A stretch of DNA of 64,000 nt from Nisaea acidiphila (lineage in GTDB: Bacteria > Pseudomonadota > Alphaproteobacteria > Thalassobaculales > Thalassobaculaceae). The first letter of the stretch is position 1. Each line of letters begins with the position of its first letter. Shown one piece after another: positions 1 to 9,707 of the stretch. Location of the stretch: positions 124,001 through 188,000 of the forward strand of contig NZ_CP102480.1 in the NCBI RefSeq assembly GCF_024662015.1, given 5' to 3'. The notes under the pieces were generated by a model. The model had not been told where the DNA came from, did no database searches, and saw nothing but the letters and a program-made list of their open reading frames with translations. Made by a program: the position numbers and the translations under genes.

Positions 1-274
1 TTCAGCAGTGGTTTGGCGGTCAACGGGTGGGAATGCTGACCGCCTTTAACGTCATCCCGTCGAAGGACGGGACGTTGCGCTGAATCAGGACGCGGTTGAC
101 AGGAATGTGCATAGGGCTATTTTCGCCTCTGGTTTCGGACTGCCTGCCGCTCGCGGCTCTGCCACGGTGAAAGTCCTCCGCTTCTACACATGACCGAACC
201 TGTTCGACAGGCATGCGGGAATGGCAATGCGAGCCCCATTCGAGATCCGCGTGTCGCGACAAAAGAGGTTTGTC
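1..274. other. Upstream region without a supported gene
   Basis: No convincing gene is seen here. An 8-bp inverted repeat (15-22 with 37-44, 14-nt loop) is followed on the plus strand by only three T residues, so it is at best a weak terminator for a gene outside the window. A 30-codon minus-strand ORF (20-112, ATG at 112) is open, but its only purine-rich stretch lies about 13 nt from the ATG, so I do not call it. Confidence 0.3.
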
Positions 275-721
275 ATGTCCGACAGCACGGCCATTCCCTC
301 GATCGAGGACCTAAAATTCAGCGCCGGCGAGCTGCGCCGCGATATCGCCGCGGAAGGTATCGTCATCTCGCACGGTCAGGCGCTCGAGCGGATCGCGCAC
401 GATCTCGGTTTCCGGGACTGGAACACGCTTTCGGCCGCGGCGCGTGACTCGCGTCCAAAATCTCCCGTCTCGAAGGGCGAACGGGTCACCGGGCACTATC
501 TCGGCCAGAGTTTCACGGCGACGGTGATCGACAGCTATGCCTTGGAAATGCACAGCCGCTACCGTGTGACGCTGCATTTCGACGAGCCGGTCGACGTAGT
601 CACCTTCGAGAGCTTCTCGTCGTTCCGGCAGCGTGTGACCTGCACATTAACGCCGGACGGTAGAACGCCGCAGAAGACCTCGAACGGGAAGCCGCAGCTC
701 GTGCTGGAGGGCAAGAGCTAA
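275..721 (+). CDS. Glyoxalase superfamily protein (Glyoxalase_8-like)
   Basis: Small cytosolic protein of 148 residues. The first 50 residues (SIEDLK, then ISHGQALERIA and GFRDWNTL) resemble the short N-terminal helical domain annotated in databases as glyoxalase superfamily (Glyoxalase_8). The rest looks like a small beta domain (GERVTGHYLGQ, then RYRVTLHFDEPVDVV). No substrate or reaction can be assigned. I chose the ATG at 275 because AAAAGAGG lies 7 nt upstream (261-267); an in-frame ATG at 221 has no such site. The gene stands alone and is followed by a 120-bp gap with no terminator that I can see. The family call is recalled from sequence resemblance, not from a search. Confidence 0.7.
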   Translation: MSDSTAIPSIEDLKFSAGELRRDIAAEGIVISHGQALERIAHDLGFRDWNTLSAAARDSRPKSPVSKGERVTGHYLGQSFTATVIDSYALEMHSRYRVTLHFDEPVDVVTFESFSSFRQRVTCTLTPDGRTPQKTSNGKPQLVLEGKS

Positions 722-843
722 CACCGCCGCGCCGGCTGGACTATCGCGCCACGCGTACGTCCAGCAGTCCCAGGGACCCGAGATCACGGCGCGTCATTCC
801 CGGGGCCCCACTCGCGTGGTGACGATAACGGCCTAATTAGAGA

Positions 844-2253
844 TCAGTGCGCCGAGGTGCGCAGCTCCGCTGCTTTCCGGCTAGCCGAAGAGCCGTCCGC
901 GCCGGCTGCCCCCAGCGCCTCGCCATAGCGCTCCCAGCTCCAGGCGCTGTTCGGCTTCTTCTCGGTCCGTTCGGAAAGCAGCGCGCGGGCCTTGGCGGTC
1001 TCGCCGCCCTTGAGCGCGGCGTCGACAAGCATTTCCTCGAACACGTCGCGCTGGGCGTGGCTGCCGCCGATCAGGCGGATATCGTCGCGCAAAGGCCAGA
1101 TCAGGGTGACGGCTCGGGCCGGGCTGCCTGTGCGGATCGCGGTCATCGCGTCGGCGAGCGCAAGGCCGACCTTGCCGGTGATCCGCGCCTGGGTCTGGTC
1201 CCGGGTGCCCTCTTCTTTCGCATAGGCGCGCAGCTTCTCGATCATCTCACCCGCCTCGGCAAGACGGCCGGCCCCAAGCAGCGCCATCAGATAGTGCAGC
1301 GAGACGAAGATCAGTTCGTGATCGTCCATATGCTTCTCGGCGAGCGCGGCGAGCTGGGCCCAGCGCTCCGGGCCGACCTGCAATCCGTAAAGCTCCAGAC
1401 GCCAGAGCAGAGCCGCGGCATTGACCACGTCAAGATACTGGTCCGCCTCCAGGTCGCTTGCGACCTGGGCATCGTAGAGCGCCATCACCTCTTCCAGCTC
1501 GTAGCGCTCCAGATGGAAAAGCGCCCGGTGCCACCAGACATGGAAACGGAAATTGTGGACACTGTTCCAGTGCGGCTCGAGGCCCTTTATCCAGTCGATA
1601 CCCTCGCGGTGCCGGCCCTCCATCTCCATCACATGGGCGACGGCATGGACCGACCAGGCATCCTTCGGGTCGATCTCGACCGCCTCGCGGGCATAGCGCT
1701 CGCCCCGGCGGTACTCGCCCGCTTCCTCGAGCCCGAACCCGTACATGCCGATCAGATTGCCGTAGAGCGGATGGGACCTGTCCCAGGCATGCAGAACCCG
1801 GGCGACGCTGTCCCGCATCTTGCCGCCGTTCCCGGCGTAGAAATGGGCGAAATGGGCGAGCCGGAGGGCCAGCATGTCCTTCGGATGGTCGAGCAGAATA
1901 CGCTCCCACGCGTCGGCCGCGCCGTCGATATCCCCGGCGCACCAAGCGCCAAGAGCCACCAGATGGCCCTGCTCGCGCTCCGTCGTGTCAAGACGGGCGA
2001 AAAGTTCGGTGGCCGTTCCGAGTGCCTTGTCGGCCCGCATCGCCATCGCCTTCGTGCCGAAGAGCTTCATGAAATAGCCCTTGGTCACATGCGCGAGCGG
2101 CATGTCGGGATCGGCCGTCAGCGTATCCTTTAGGCGATCGCCGACATCGCGGGTGAAGCGAACATAACCATCCACGGTGGAGCCGAAAGCCGATGCCGCC
2201 TCCCCGGAGGCCGCTGTGACATCAAGTCCGAGACCATCCGAATAGACCGGCAT
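844..2253 (-). CDS. Tetratricopeptide repeat protein, TTC38-like
   Basis: A 469-residue soluble protein built of helical repeats. Several TPR-like units are visible, including GHLVALGAWCAGDIDGAADAW, the stretch around GEYRRGERYAREAVEIDP and the segment ending HVMEMEGRHREGIDWI. The N-terminus (DGLGLDVTAAS, then GYVRFTRD) and the HNFRFHVWWHRALFHLE segment match bacterial homologues of human TTC38. The role is unknown; TPR proteins usually act as binding scaffolds. It starts 17 nt after the kdsA stop, with GGGAGCGAAAA before the ATG, so it is probably the last gene of the tpiA-secG-pyrG-kdsA transcript. No signal peptide or membrane segment is seen. Confidence 0.75.
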   Translation of the reverse strand: MPVYSDGLGLDVTAASGEAASAFGSTVDGYVRFTRDVGDRLKDTLTADPDMPLAHVTKGYFMKLFGTKAMAMRADKALGTATELFARLDTTEREQGHLVALGAWCAGDIDGAADAWERILLDHPKDMLALRLAHFAHFYAGNGGKMRDSVARVLHAWDRSHPLYGNLIGMYGFGLEEAGEYRRGERYAREAVEIDPKDAWSVHAVAHVMEMEGRHREGIDWIKGLEPHWNSVHNFRFHVWWHRALFHLERYELEEVMALYDAQVASDLEADQYLDVVNAAALLWRLELYGLQVGPERWAQLAALAEKHMDDHELIFVSLHYLMALLGAGRLAEAGEMIEKLRAYAKEEGTRDQTQARITGKVGLALADAMTAIRTGSPARAVTLIWPLRDDIRLIGGSHAQRDVFEEMLVDAALKGGETAKARALLSERTEKKPNSAWSWERYGEALGAAGADGSSASRKAAELRTSAH

Positions 2254-2269
2254 TTTTCGCTCCCGTGCG

Positions 2270-3112
2270 TTATCCGATATTTATTGGAGTCGCCTTTGCC
2301 AGGCGATCGAAGGAGAGAAGAGTTTCGAGCAGCCCGCGCATTTGCGCAAGGGGGACCATGTTGGGCCCGTCGCAGGGCGCGTTGTCCGGGTCCTCATGGG
2401 TTTCGATGAAGAGACCGGCAACGCCGATCGCGGTCGCAGCCCGGGCCAATACCGGTACGAACTCCCGCTGACCGCCGGATGCGTTGCCGAGCCCGCCCGG
2501 CTGCTGCACGGAATGGGTCGCGTCGAAGACGACCGGATAGCCGGTGCTCGCCATGGTCGCGAGACCGCGCATGTCGTTCACAAGGGTGTTATAGCCGAAG
2601 CTGGTGCCCCGCTCGGTCAGCAGGATGTTGCTGTTGCCCGCCCCGACGACCTTGCCGATGGCCGAGTTCATGTCCCAGGGCGCGAGGAACTGACCTTTCT
2701 TGATATTGACCGTCTTGCCGGTGGCCGCCGCGGCGACCAACAGATCGGTCTGCCGGCTGAGGAATGCCGGGATCTGCAGAATATCGACGAACTCCGCGGC
2801 CGGCGCGCAATGACCCGGCTCGTGCACGTCGGTCAGGACGGCGCAACCGAAGCGCTCCCTCACCTCGGCGAGAATGGGTAGCCCCTTCTCCATGCCGATA
2901 CCGCGATCGGAGGCGCTGCTGCTGCGGTTCGCCTTGTCATATGAGCTTTTGTAGACGAAGCCGATACCGAGATCGCCGCAAAGCGCCGAGAGGGCGTCCG
3001 CCATCTCCAGTGCATGTTCCCGGCTCTCCATCGCGCAGGGCCCCGCGATCAGCGCGAAGGGTTTCGCGTTGGAAAAGCTGACGGGCCCGACGGTGACGGT
3101 TTTCGCGTTCAT
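2270..3112 (-). CDS. kdsA: 2-dehydro-3-deoxyphosphooctonate aldolase (KDO-8-phosphate synthase)
   Basis: Condenses phosphoenolpyruvate with arabinose 5-phosphate to give KDO 8-phosphate, a precursor of the inner core of lipopolysaccharide. The 280-residue length is typical. Diagnostic blocks are AGPCAMES near the N-terminus, [34 protein letters not shown] and the [12 protein letters not shown] loop. Cys26 in AGPCAMES occupies the position that binds the metal in Aquifex-type enzymes, where the E. coli enzyme has Asn, so this should be the metal-dependent class. It lies 22 nt downstream of pyrG in the same orientation; a GAGGAG site precedes the ATG. CMP-KDO synthesis needs CTP, which makes the pairing with pyrG sensible. 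Confidence 0.97.
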   Translation of the reverse strand: MNAKTVTVGPVSFSNAKPFALIAGPCAMESREHALEMADALSALCGDLGIGFVYKSSYDKANRSSSASDRGIGMEKGLPILAEVRERFGCAVLTDVHEPGHCAPAAEFVDILQIPAFLSRQTDLLVAAAATGKTVNIKKGQFLAPWDMNSAIGKVVGAGNSNILLTERGTSFGYNTLVNDMRGLATMASTGYPVVFDATHSVQQPGGLGNASGGQREFVPVLARAATAIGVAGLFIETHEDPDNAPCDGPNMVPLAQMRGLLETLLSFDRLAKATPINIG

Positions 3113-3134
3113 CTGGTTCGCGCTCCTCGCGGGA

Positions 3135-4769
3135 TCAGACGAGGCGCGACTGGGTAACCGCGGCCCCGATAAAGCTGGTGAAAAGCGGATGCGGGTCGAA
3201 CGGTTTCGACTTCAGCTCCGGGTGGAACTGTACGCCGATGAACCAGGGATGGCTCGGCAATTCGACGATCTCCGGCAGCTCACCATCCGGCGAAAGACCG
3301 GAGAAGCGCAGCCCCGCCGCCTCCAGCGCCGGCTTGTGGTTGATGTTCACCTCGTAGCGGTGCCGGTGACGCTCGCTGATGCGGTCGGATCCGTAAATCT
3401 CACGAACCTTGGAGTCGGCGACCAGATCACACTCGTAAGCCCCGAGCCGCATGGTGCCGCCGAGATCTCCGTCCGCCGCACGCTGCTCCGTCTCGTTGCC
3501 GCGCACCCACTCGGTCAGGAGGCCGACCACGGGGATCTCGCACGGACCGAACTCGGTCGACCCGGCACCGTCCATGCCCGCAAGCGAGCGCGCGGCCTCG
3601 ATGACCGCCATCTGCATGCCGAAACAGATACCGAAATAGGGAATATTGTGCTCGCGCGCGAAGGTGACGGCCTTGACCTTGCCTTCCGCGCCCCGCTCGC
3701 CGAAGCCGCCCGGCACCAGAATGCCGTGGACGTCTTCGAGACGGTGGATGGTGTCGTCACGCTCGAAGATCTCGCTGTCGATCCAGTCGAGCTCGACCTT
3801 CACCTTGTTCGCGATGCCGCCATGGGCGAGCGACTCCGCAAGCGACTTGTAGCTGTCCAGCAGGCTCGTGTATTTGCCGACAACGGCGATCTTCACCGAG
3901 CCTTCCGGATTGCGCACCGTGTGGGTGATGTCGGTCCAACGCGAAAGATCCGGCTCCGGTTCCTTCTCGTCCAGAAGACCGAAATGGCGGCAAACCTCAA
4001 CGTCGAAGCCGTCATTATGGTAGGCGACCGGCACGTGATAGATCGAATCCACGTCGAGCGCCGGGATCACCGCTTCCGGGCGGATGTTGCAGAACAAAGC
4101 GATCTTGCGCCGCTGCTCCGCCGGAATCTCGTGCTCGGAGCGGCAGAGCAGAATGTCGGGCTGGATACCGACGCTTTGCAACTCCTTCACCGAGTGCTGG
4201 GTCGGCTTGGTCTTCAGCTCGCCCGCCGATGCGATCCAGGGCACCAGCGTCAGATGCACGAAAAGCGAGCGCTCGCGGCCAAGCTCGTTGCCGAGCTGAC
4301 GGATCGCCTCGAGGAACGGAAGGCTCTCGATGTCGCCGACGGTGCCGCCGATCTCGCAGAGCACGAAATCCTCGTCGCCGAGATTCGATTTGGCGAATTC
4401 CTTGATCGCGTCGGTGACGTGCGGAATGACCTGAATGGTGGCGCCGAGATAGTCGCCGCGGCGCTCCCGCGAGATCACGTCCATATAGATCTGGCCTGTG
4501 GTCACGCTGTCGTTCTTGGTCGCCGAAACGCCCGTGAACCGCTCGTAGTGACCGAGATCGAGATCGGTTTCCGCCCCGTCGTCGGTGACGAAAACCTCGC
4601 CGTGTTGATACGGGCTCATGGTGCCCGGATCGACGTTCAGGTAGGGGTCGAGTTTGCGCAGACGGACCTTGTAGCCACGCGCCTGTAGCAGCGAGCCAAG
4701 GGCTGCCGAAGCGAGGCCTTTACCTAAGGATGAAACCACGCCGCCGGTGATGAAAATAAAGCGAGACAT
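3135..4769 (-). CDS. pyrG: CTP synthase
   Basis: Makes CTP from UTP, ATP and glutamine. At 544 residues it has the normal two-domain length. The N-terminal synthetase domain begins with [17 protein letters not shown] and contains [22 protein letters not shown] and the [12 protein letters not shown] motif. The C-terminal class I glutamine amidotransferase domain carries the nucleophile Cys in GICFGMQMA and the His-Glu pair in [11 protein letters not shown]. All key motifs look intact. It sits between secG and kdsA. The 103-nt gap to secG could hold its own promoter, but I see no convincing -35/-10 pair. Confidence 0.98.
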   Translation of the reverse strand: MSRFIFITGGVVSSLGKGLASAALGSLLQARGYKVRLRKLDPYLNVDPGTMSPYQHGEVFVTDDGAETDLDLGHYERFTGVSATKNDSVTTGQIYMDVISRERRGDYLGATIQVIPHVTDAIKEFAKSNLGDEDFVLCEIGGTVGDIESLPFLEAIRQLGNELGRERSLFVHLTLVPWIASAGELKTKPTQHSVKELQSVGIQPDILLCRSEHEIPAEQRRKIALFCNIRPEAVIPALDVDSIYHVPVAYHNDGFDVEVCRHFGLLDEKEPEPDLSRWTDITHTVRNPEGSVKIAVVGKYTSLLDSYKSLAESLAHGGIANKVKVELDWIDSEIFERDDTIHRLEDVHGILVPGGFGERGAEGKVKAVTFAREHNIPYFGICFGMQMAVIEAARSLAGMDGAGSTEFGPCEIPVVGLLTEWVRGNETEQRAADGDLGGTMRLGAYECDLVADSKVREIYGSDRISERHRHRYEVNINHKPALEAAGLRFSGLSPDGELPEIVELPSHPWFIGVQFHPELKSKPFDPHPLFTSFIGAAVTQSRLV

Positions 4770-4872
4770 GGACCTGCGTTATATCCGAATTGCTGTGACT
4801 GAGCTAATCAAAACACGCCGCTTCGCCCGCCCGATTTCGAGCGGGGCGCGTGGCACGCCTGAAACCTGAGAA

Positions 4873-5190
4873 TTACTGCGAGACTGGAGGCTGCGGAGCT
4901 GCCGGTTCGGCCGGCTCGGAGCTTTCCTGAACCTGGTCCGCGATTGAGCCGGTCCGGTTCGTTTCGGCGAGAATCGCGAGCAGGATACTGGTGGCGAAGA
5001 ATGCCGCCGCCAGAATCGCGGTGCTGCGGGTCAGCAGATTCGCGGTCCCACGCGCGGACATGAAGCCGCCCATTCCGCCGCCGCCTCCGCCGCCGATGCC
5101 GAGTCCGCCGCCCTCGCTCCGCTGCAGCAGAACGACAATGACGAGCGCGAGCGCGATCATCAGGTGGATGGCAAGCAGGACTTCGATCAT
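4873..5190 (-). CDS. secG: Preprotein translocase subunit SecG
   Basis: Small inner-membrane subunit of the SecYEG channel. The 105-residue protein has two hydrophobic helices, residues about 1-22 (IEVLLAIHLMIALALVIVVLLQ) and about 53-75, joined by a glycine-rich loop (GGGLGIGGGGGGGMGGF) and the conserved ANLLTRSTA motif. The tail is Pro/Ala/Glu-rich, as in many alphaproteobacteria. The tpiA-secG neighbourhood is a classic linkage. A hairpin lies in its leader (see 5213-5233). Confidence 0.93.
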   Translation of the reverse strand: MIEVLLAIHLMIALALVIVVLLQRSEGGGLGIGGGGGGGMGGFMSARGTANLLTRSTAILAAAFFATSILLAILAETNRTGSIADQVQESSEPAEPAAPQPPVSQ

Positions 5191-5212
5191 CTGTCTTTCC
5201 AGGCTCTCGTCC

Positions 5213-5233
5213 GGCGCGGCGTCAGGCCGCGCC
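5213..5233 (-). promoter_or_regulatory. Hairpin in the secG leader
   Basis: Perfect 8-bp inverted repeat (5213-5220 with 5226-5233, 5-nt loop) that lies 23 nt upstream of the secG start and about 80 nt after tpiA. There is no T-tract after it, so it is not an ordinary intrinsic terminator. It might stabilise or gate the message, but no function is established. Confidence 0.35.
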
Positions 5234-5313
5234 CGGGACGGTAGAATGAATCTCGCGGGGTTTTAGCTTCCCAGCCGCGACTTGGCCAGCGCGAATTAAT
5301 GGTAGACCTCCTC

Positions 5314-6057
5314 TTACGCAGCAGCCGCGATTGCGAGGAAATCCTCCGCCTTCAGGCTTGCCCCGCCTACCAGCGCTCCGTCGACATCTTCCAGAGCGAG
5401 AATTTCAGCAGCATTGCCAGGCTTCACGGAGCCTCCGTAGAGGAGTAGGAGCGCACCCGCACTGCCGAGCATTGAACCGGCCACCTTCCGCATATGGGCA
5501 TGCATGGCCGCGATATCATCAATCGTCGGGGTGCGTCCGGTGCCGATCGCCCAGACAGGCTCATAGGCGATCACCACACCGGTCTCCGTCGCGCCTGCGG
5601 GAAGCGAGCCGCGGATCTGTGCCTCGACAACGGCTTCCGCCTTGCCAGCATCCCGTTCCGCCTCTGTTTCACCGACGCAGACGATCGGAACCAGCCCGGC
5701 GGCAAGAGCCGCTTCGGCCTTCGCCTTAACCGTGGCATCACTTTCGCCATGGTCCGCACGGCGCTCCGAATGACCGACGATGACGTGCGATCCGCCAAGA
5801 TCCTTGATCATTGCCGCCGCGACATCGCCGGTATGCGCCCCGCTTTCGTTCATGTGACAGTCCTGGCCGCCGACCGAGATCGCGCCGCCGTTTAGAACCG
5901 CGGCAACCGGGGCGATGAGCGTCGCCGGCGGACAAACCAGCATGTCCGCACCCGCGCCAACCGCGAAATCCTTCGCGAGCGCGGATGCCAGCGCCTCCCC
6001 TTCGGCGCGCAACATGTTCATCTTCCAATTTCCGGCGATCAGGACGCGGCGTGTCAT
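5314..6057 (-). CDS. tpiA: Triosephosphate isomerase
   Basis: Interconverts dihydroxyacetone phosphate and glyceraldehyde 3-phosphate in glycolysis and gluconeogenesis. The 247-residue TIM barrel keeps its catalytic residues: Asn10 and Lys12 in AGNWKMN, His96 in VGHSERR and Glu166 in [11 protein letters not shown], plus the phosphate-binding [13 protein letters not shown] loop. It is the first gene of the minus-strand cluster and is transcribed divergently from ppiD across a 176-bp spacer. This arrangement is common in alphaproteobacteria. Confidence 0.98.
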   Translation of the reverse strand: MTRRVLIAGNWKMNMLRAEGEALASALAKDFAVGAGADMLVCPPATLIAPVAAVLNGGAISVGGQDCHMNESGAHTGDVAAAMIKDLGGSHVIVGHSERRADHGESDATVKAKAEAALAAGLVPIVCVGETEAERDAGKAEAVVEAQIRGSLPAGATETGVVIAYEPVWAIGTGRTPTIDDIAAMHAHMRKVAGSMLGSAGALLLLYGGSVKPGNAAEILALEDVDGALVGGASLKAEDFLAIAAAA

Positions 6058-6152
6058 CTTCGTTTCTTCCCCGAGGCAGATGTTAAAGCGCGGATCGGCT
6101 TAGCACATTGCAGGATGAGGTGGGGAGGCCGGATTTCACTCGGAATTGCGAG

Positions 6153-6182
6153 TTGCAGCGAAGAAGAAGCCGCTTCTATTAT
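6153..6182 (+). promoter_or_regulatory. Possible sigma70-type promoter for ppiD-trpE
   Basis: TTGCAG at 6153-6158 and TATTAT at 6177-6182 are separated by 18 nt. They lie in the tpiA-ppiD divergent spacer about 50 nt upstream of the ppiD ATG. This is a motif match only. Confidence 0.4.
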
Positions 6183-6233
6183 GCGCCTCCCCGAGACGGG
6201 GCCCGTTAACACGAGAAAGCCGCGACAGAACAT

Positions 6234-8153
6234 ATGCTTCAACTGATCCGCTCCCGCGTCACCTCGATTTTCGTCAAGGCGCTGTTTGTGCTGCTGATCG
6301 CCTCTTTCGCGGTCTGGGGCATCGGCGACATCTTCCTCGGCTCGCCGACTGGCAAGGCCGCCATTGAAGTGGGCGACGTCGAGGTCACGACTGCCGAGGT
6401 TCTCGACGAATTCGAACGCGTACGCCGGAATATGGGCGTGCAAGTCACCGCCCAGGAAGCCGCCCAGTTCGGCCTGCTGGAGCAGGTCATGAACGATCTC
6501 GCGAACCGTGCGCTTTTCATGGCCGAAGCCGGGGATCTCGGGCTCGCGGTAGGCGACGATCAGATAAAGCGCCAGATCGCGGAAATGCCGGCCTTCCGGG
6601 ACCAGACCGGCCGGTTCAATCCCGACCTCTTCCGCCAAGCACTGTTCCGGGCGCAGTTGAGCGAGGGCGCTTTCCTCAATCTGTTGCGGGAGGAAATCCG
6701 CCGCGACCAGATCGTCAATGCAGTAACAGCTGGGTTCTCCGCTCCGGATGTACAGCGCGACGCCTATTACCGCTATCGCAACGAGGAGCGCGCGGCAAAG
6801 CTGGTTACCCTCGATGCTTCGTCCCTGCCCGCGCCGCCGACGCCGACGGAAAGCGAGATCGACAGCTTCTATAACGAAAACAAGGAACGCTACAGGGCAC
6901 CGGAATACCGTTCCGCGACCGTGCTGTCGCTGACCGCAGATGCGCTCGCCGTCGATATCGAGGTGCCCGAGGACCGCCTGCGCGAGGCTTACGAGAGCCG
7001 GCTTGACGAGTTCCGTTCCGTCGGCCGGCGCACCGTCGACCAGATCTTCCTGGCCGATAAGGATACCGCGGACAAGGCTGCCGCCGCCCTCGGCGAGGGC
7101 CGGAGCTTCGAACAGGTCGCCGGGGAAATTGCCGAGATGTCGCCGGACGCCCTTTCGCTAGGCAGCGTCACCCGAGCGGACCTGGATGGTACCGCGCTTG
7201 CGGATGCCATCTTTACCGCCGAACTCAACACCCCGACGGCCCCGGTAGAGAGCGATCTCGGCTGGCATATCTTCCGCGTGACCGAAATCGTCCCTGAGAG
7301 CACCAAGCCGTTCGACGAGGTGAAGGATCAGGTCAAACGCGAAGTCGCCCATAACGAGGCGCTCGACAAGATCTTCGAAATCGCCAACCAGATCGAAGAT
7401 TCGCTCGCTGCCGGAGACACGATCGAGGAAGCGGCCAAGGTCGCCGAGGTTCCGGTCCAGGCGATAACAGACATCGACCGGCAGGGGCTCGGCAAGGATG
7501 GCGGCACGGCGGAAGGTATTGCAGCTGACGCGCGTTTCCGGACCACATTGTTTCAGACCCCGGCCCAAGAGCAGAGCCAGCTCGAGGAAACCCAGGGCGG
7601 CGGATATTTCATCCTCCGTGTCGACGGCATTACCAAAGCCGCCATTCGCCCACTGGACGAGGTTGAGGAGCGGGTGACCGCCGATCTCGTGGCGGAACGC
7701 CGTGCCGACGCGAACCTGAAGCGGGCCCAGGCCCTCGTACAGCAAGCGGCTTCCGGCGGTCTCGAAGCCGCGGCGGAAGCTGCCGGGCTTGAGGTGCAGA
7801 CACTTGCCCCCTTCACCCGCACAGGGGACGGCCTGCCGGACGGACTTCCGGCCGACGTGGCCGAGATCGCGTTCGATCTCAAGATCAGCGATATCGGGAT
7901 GTCGGAGGATCTGAGCCAGATCCATATCGCGGAGCTGACGGCCATCAACGAGGCCGATCCAGCCGCCGCCGGCGACGTTATCGAACCGCTCGCGCGTCAG
8001 ATCCAGTCTGGGATGGCCGCGGATGCCGTCGCGCTGCTGATCGCGGCGCTGCGGGAAAGCCACAACGTGACGATCGATGCGGGCCTGCCCCTTGCCGTGA
8101 TCAACGGAGACGTCGGCGGCCCGGCCCCGCAGCAGAGCGGCGGACTGTTCTGA
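6234..8153 (+). CDS. ppiD: PpiD-type periplasmic folding chaperone / peptidylprolyl isomerase
   Basis: Membrane-anchored periplasmic chaperone that helps newly exported and outer-membrane proteins fold near the Sec exit site. The 639-residue protein starts with a short basic segment (LQLIRSRVTSIFVK) and one transmembrane helix (about residues 12-34), followed by a SurA_N-like domain to about residue 170. A parvulin-like PPIC region follows at about 260-370, ending GWHIFRVTEIVPESTKPFDEVK. A second, weaker repeat follows (GGGYFILRVDGI). PpiD-type domains often lack isomerase activity, so activity here is uncertain. Its TGA overlaps the trpE ATG by one base, so trpE is translationally coupled. 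Confidence 0.92.
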   Translation: MLQLIRSRVTSIFVKALFVLLIASFAVWGIGDIFLGSPTGKAAIEVGDVEVTTAEVLDEFERVRRNMGVQVTAQEAAQFGLLEQVMNDLANRALFMAEAGDLGLAVGDDQIKRQIAEMPAFRDQTGRFNPDLFRQALFRAQLSEGAFLNLLREEIRRDQIVNAVTAGFSAPDVQRDAYYRYRNEERAAKLVTLDASSLPAPPTPTESEIDSFYNENKERYRAPEYRSATVLSLTADALAVDIEVPEDRLREAYESRLDEFRSVGRRTVDQIFLADKDTADKAAAALGEGRSFEQVAGEIAEMSPDALSLGSVTRADLDGTALADAIFTAELNTPTAPVESDLGWHIFRVTEIVPESTKPFDEVKDQVKREVAHNEALDKIFEIANQIEDSLAAGDTIEEAAKVAEVPVQAITDIDRQGLGKDGGTAEGIAADARFRTTLFQTPAQEQSQLEETQGGGYFILRVDGITKAAIRPLDEVEERVTADLVAERRADANLKRAQALVQQAASGGLEAAAEAAGLEVQTLAPFTRTGDGLPDGLPADVAEIAFDLKISDIGMSEDLSQIHIAELTAINEADPAAAGDVIEPLARQIQSGMAADAVALLIAALRESHNVTIDAGLPLAVINGDVGGPAPQQSGGLF

Positions 8154-9661
8154 TGCAGGTCTCTCCCGAACGCGCCCCGTTTGCAGCCACCTATGCCGAC
8201 GGGAAGGCTCAGGTCGTCTGGACCACGCTGGTCGCGGATCTGGAGACGCCGGTCTCCGCGATGATGAAACTGGCCGAGCGCAAGGCCAATGCCTTCCTGC
8301 TCGAATCCGTCGAGGGCGGCAGTGTGCGCGGTCGCTTTTCGATTATCGGTCTGCGTCCGGACGTGATCTGGCGCTTCAAAAAGGAAACGGCGGAGATCAA
8401 CCGGCAGGCGCGGATCGACCCGCATGCTTTCACACCCTGCCCCGAAGATCCCCTCACCTCCTTCCGCAAGCTGCTTGCGGAATCCGAAATCGAGTTGCCG
8501 GACGGGCTGCCGCCAATGGCGTCCGGTCTCTTCGGCTATATGGGATACGACGCGGTCCGGCTGGCGGAGAAGATCCCGGATGACAATCCGGACGATCTCC
8601 AGATTCCCGACGGCCTCTTCCTGCGTCCGACCGTGATCTGCATTTTCGACCGGCTCGAGGACATCGTGACAATCGTCACCCCGGTTCGGCCGGATCCCGG
8701 CATGTCGGCAGACGCGGCCTACGATGCGGCCCGTGCCCTGCTCTCCGACGTGCTGCAGGATTTCGACCGCAACCTGCCGCTGACCCGTCAGGGCGTCGGA
8801 GAGCCGTCGAAGCTGCCGGAGCCCAGCTCCAATACGACACGTGAGGAGTTCCACCAGATGGTGGAGAAGGCGAAAGACTATATCGCCGCCGGCGACGCCT
8901 TCCAGGTCGTGCCCTCCCAGCGCTTCTCGGTTCCTTTCAAGTTGCCGCCGCTTGCGCTCTACCGCTCGCTGCGTCGCCTGAACCCCTCCCCCTTCCTGTT
9001 CTATTTCGATTTTGGCGAGTTCTCGATCGTCGGCTCCAGCCCGGAAATCCTGGTCCGCGTCCGTGACGGCGACGTCACGCTCCGTCCGCTGGCGGGAACG
9101 CGCAAGCGCGGTGCCAATGCGGAAGAAGACAAAGCGCTTGCAGAGGACCTGCTGTCCGATCCGAAGGAACGGGCCGAGCACCTGATGCTGCTCGATCTCG
9201 GGCGGAACGATGTCGGTCGCGTGGCCAAGGTCGGCACCGTGAAGGTGATCGAGCAGTTCGTGATCGAGTACTACTCGCACGTCATGCATATCGCGTCCCA
9301 TGTCGACGGCAAGCTGCGCGACGATCTTGACGCGGTGGACGCACTCTGGGGCGGATTCCCTGCAGGCACCGTTTCCGGCGCTCCGAAAGTCCGGGCGATG
9401 GAGATCATCGACGAACTGGAAAAGTCGCGCCGCGGCGTCTATGCGGGCGCGGTCGGCTATTTCAGCGCCAACGGCTCGATGGATACCTGTATCGCTCTGC
9501 GCACCGCCGTGGTGAAGGACGGGACGATGTACGTCCAGGCCGGTGGCGGCGTGGTCGCGGACAGCGATCCCGAAGGCGAATACCAGGAGTCCGTCAACAA
9601 GGCGCGAGCGCTCTTCCGGGCTGCGGAAGAAGCTGTGAAATTCTCCTCACGCGGCGGCTGA
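8153..9661 (+). CDS. trpE: Anthranilate synthase component I
   Basis: Converts chorismate and ammonia (or glutamine through TrpG) to anthranilate, the first step of tryptophan synthesis. The 502 residues contain the N-terminal regulatory domain with the tryptophan-binding LLES motif (49-52) and the chorismate-binding domain: IAAGDAFQVVPSQRFS, SSPEILVR, RPLAGTRKRG, LLDLGRNDVGRVA, GGFPAGTVSGAPKVRAMEII and GYFSANGSMDTCIALRT. It has no fused TrpG domain. The start ATG overlaps the ppiD stop. Unlike many alphaproteobacteria, no trpG, trpD or trpC follows; a hairpin and an opposing MFS gene do. Confidence 0.97.
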   Translation: MQVSPERAPFAATYADGKAQVVWTTLVADLETPVSAMMKLAERKANAFLLESVEGGSVRGRFSIIGLRPDVIWRFKKETAEINRQARIDPHAFTPCPEDPLTSFRKLLAESEIELPDGLPPMASGLFGYMGYDAVRLAEKIPDDNPDDLQIPDGLFLRPTVICIFDRLEDIVTIVTPVRPDPGMSADAAYDAARALLSDVLQDFDRNLPLTRQGVGEPSKLPEPSSNTTREEFHQMVEKAKDYIAAGDAFQVVPSQRFSVPFKLPPLALYRSLRRLNPSPFLFYFDFGEFSIVGSSPEILVRVRDGDVTLRPLAGTRKRGANAEEDKALAEDLLSDPKERAEHLMLLDLGRNDVGRVAKVGTVKVIEQFVIEYYSHVMHIASHVDGKLRDDLDAVDALWGGFPAGTVSGAPKVRAMEIIDELEKSRRGVYAGAVGYFSANGSMDTCIALRTAVVKDGTMYVQAGGGVVADSDPEGEYQESVNKARALFRAAEEAVKFSSRGG

Positions 9662-9669
9662 CGCCCCTT

Positions 9670-9707
9670 CGTGAAACAGAAAAATTACCCGTGAAACAAT
9701 AAATTAC
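9670..9707. repeat. Short tandem-like direct repeat after trpE
   Basis: Two copies of CGTGAAACA followed by an A-rich stretch ending AATTAC (9670-9688 and 9690-9707) stand one base apart, immediately after the trpE stop and before a hairpin. The origin is unclear; the repeat could mark a junction where the usual downstream trp genes are missing. Confidence 0.5.

Noticed and set aside
20-112. 30-codon minus-strand ORF near the window start
   Set aside because: The frame is open, but the only purine-rich stretch is about 13 nt from the ATG and nothing else supports translation.
3069-4688. Long plus-strand ORF opposite pyrG
   Set aside because: It is a high-GC shadow of pyrG on the other strand; similar long shadows occur opposite nuoL, nuoG and lon.
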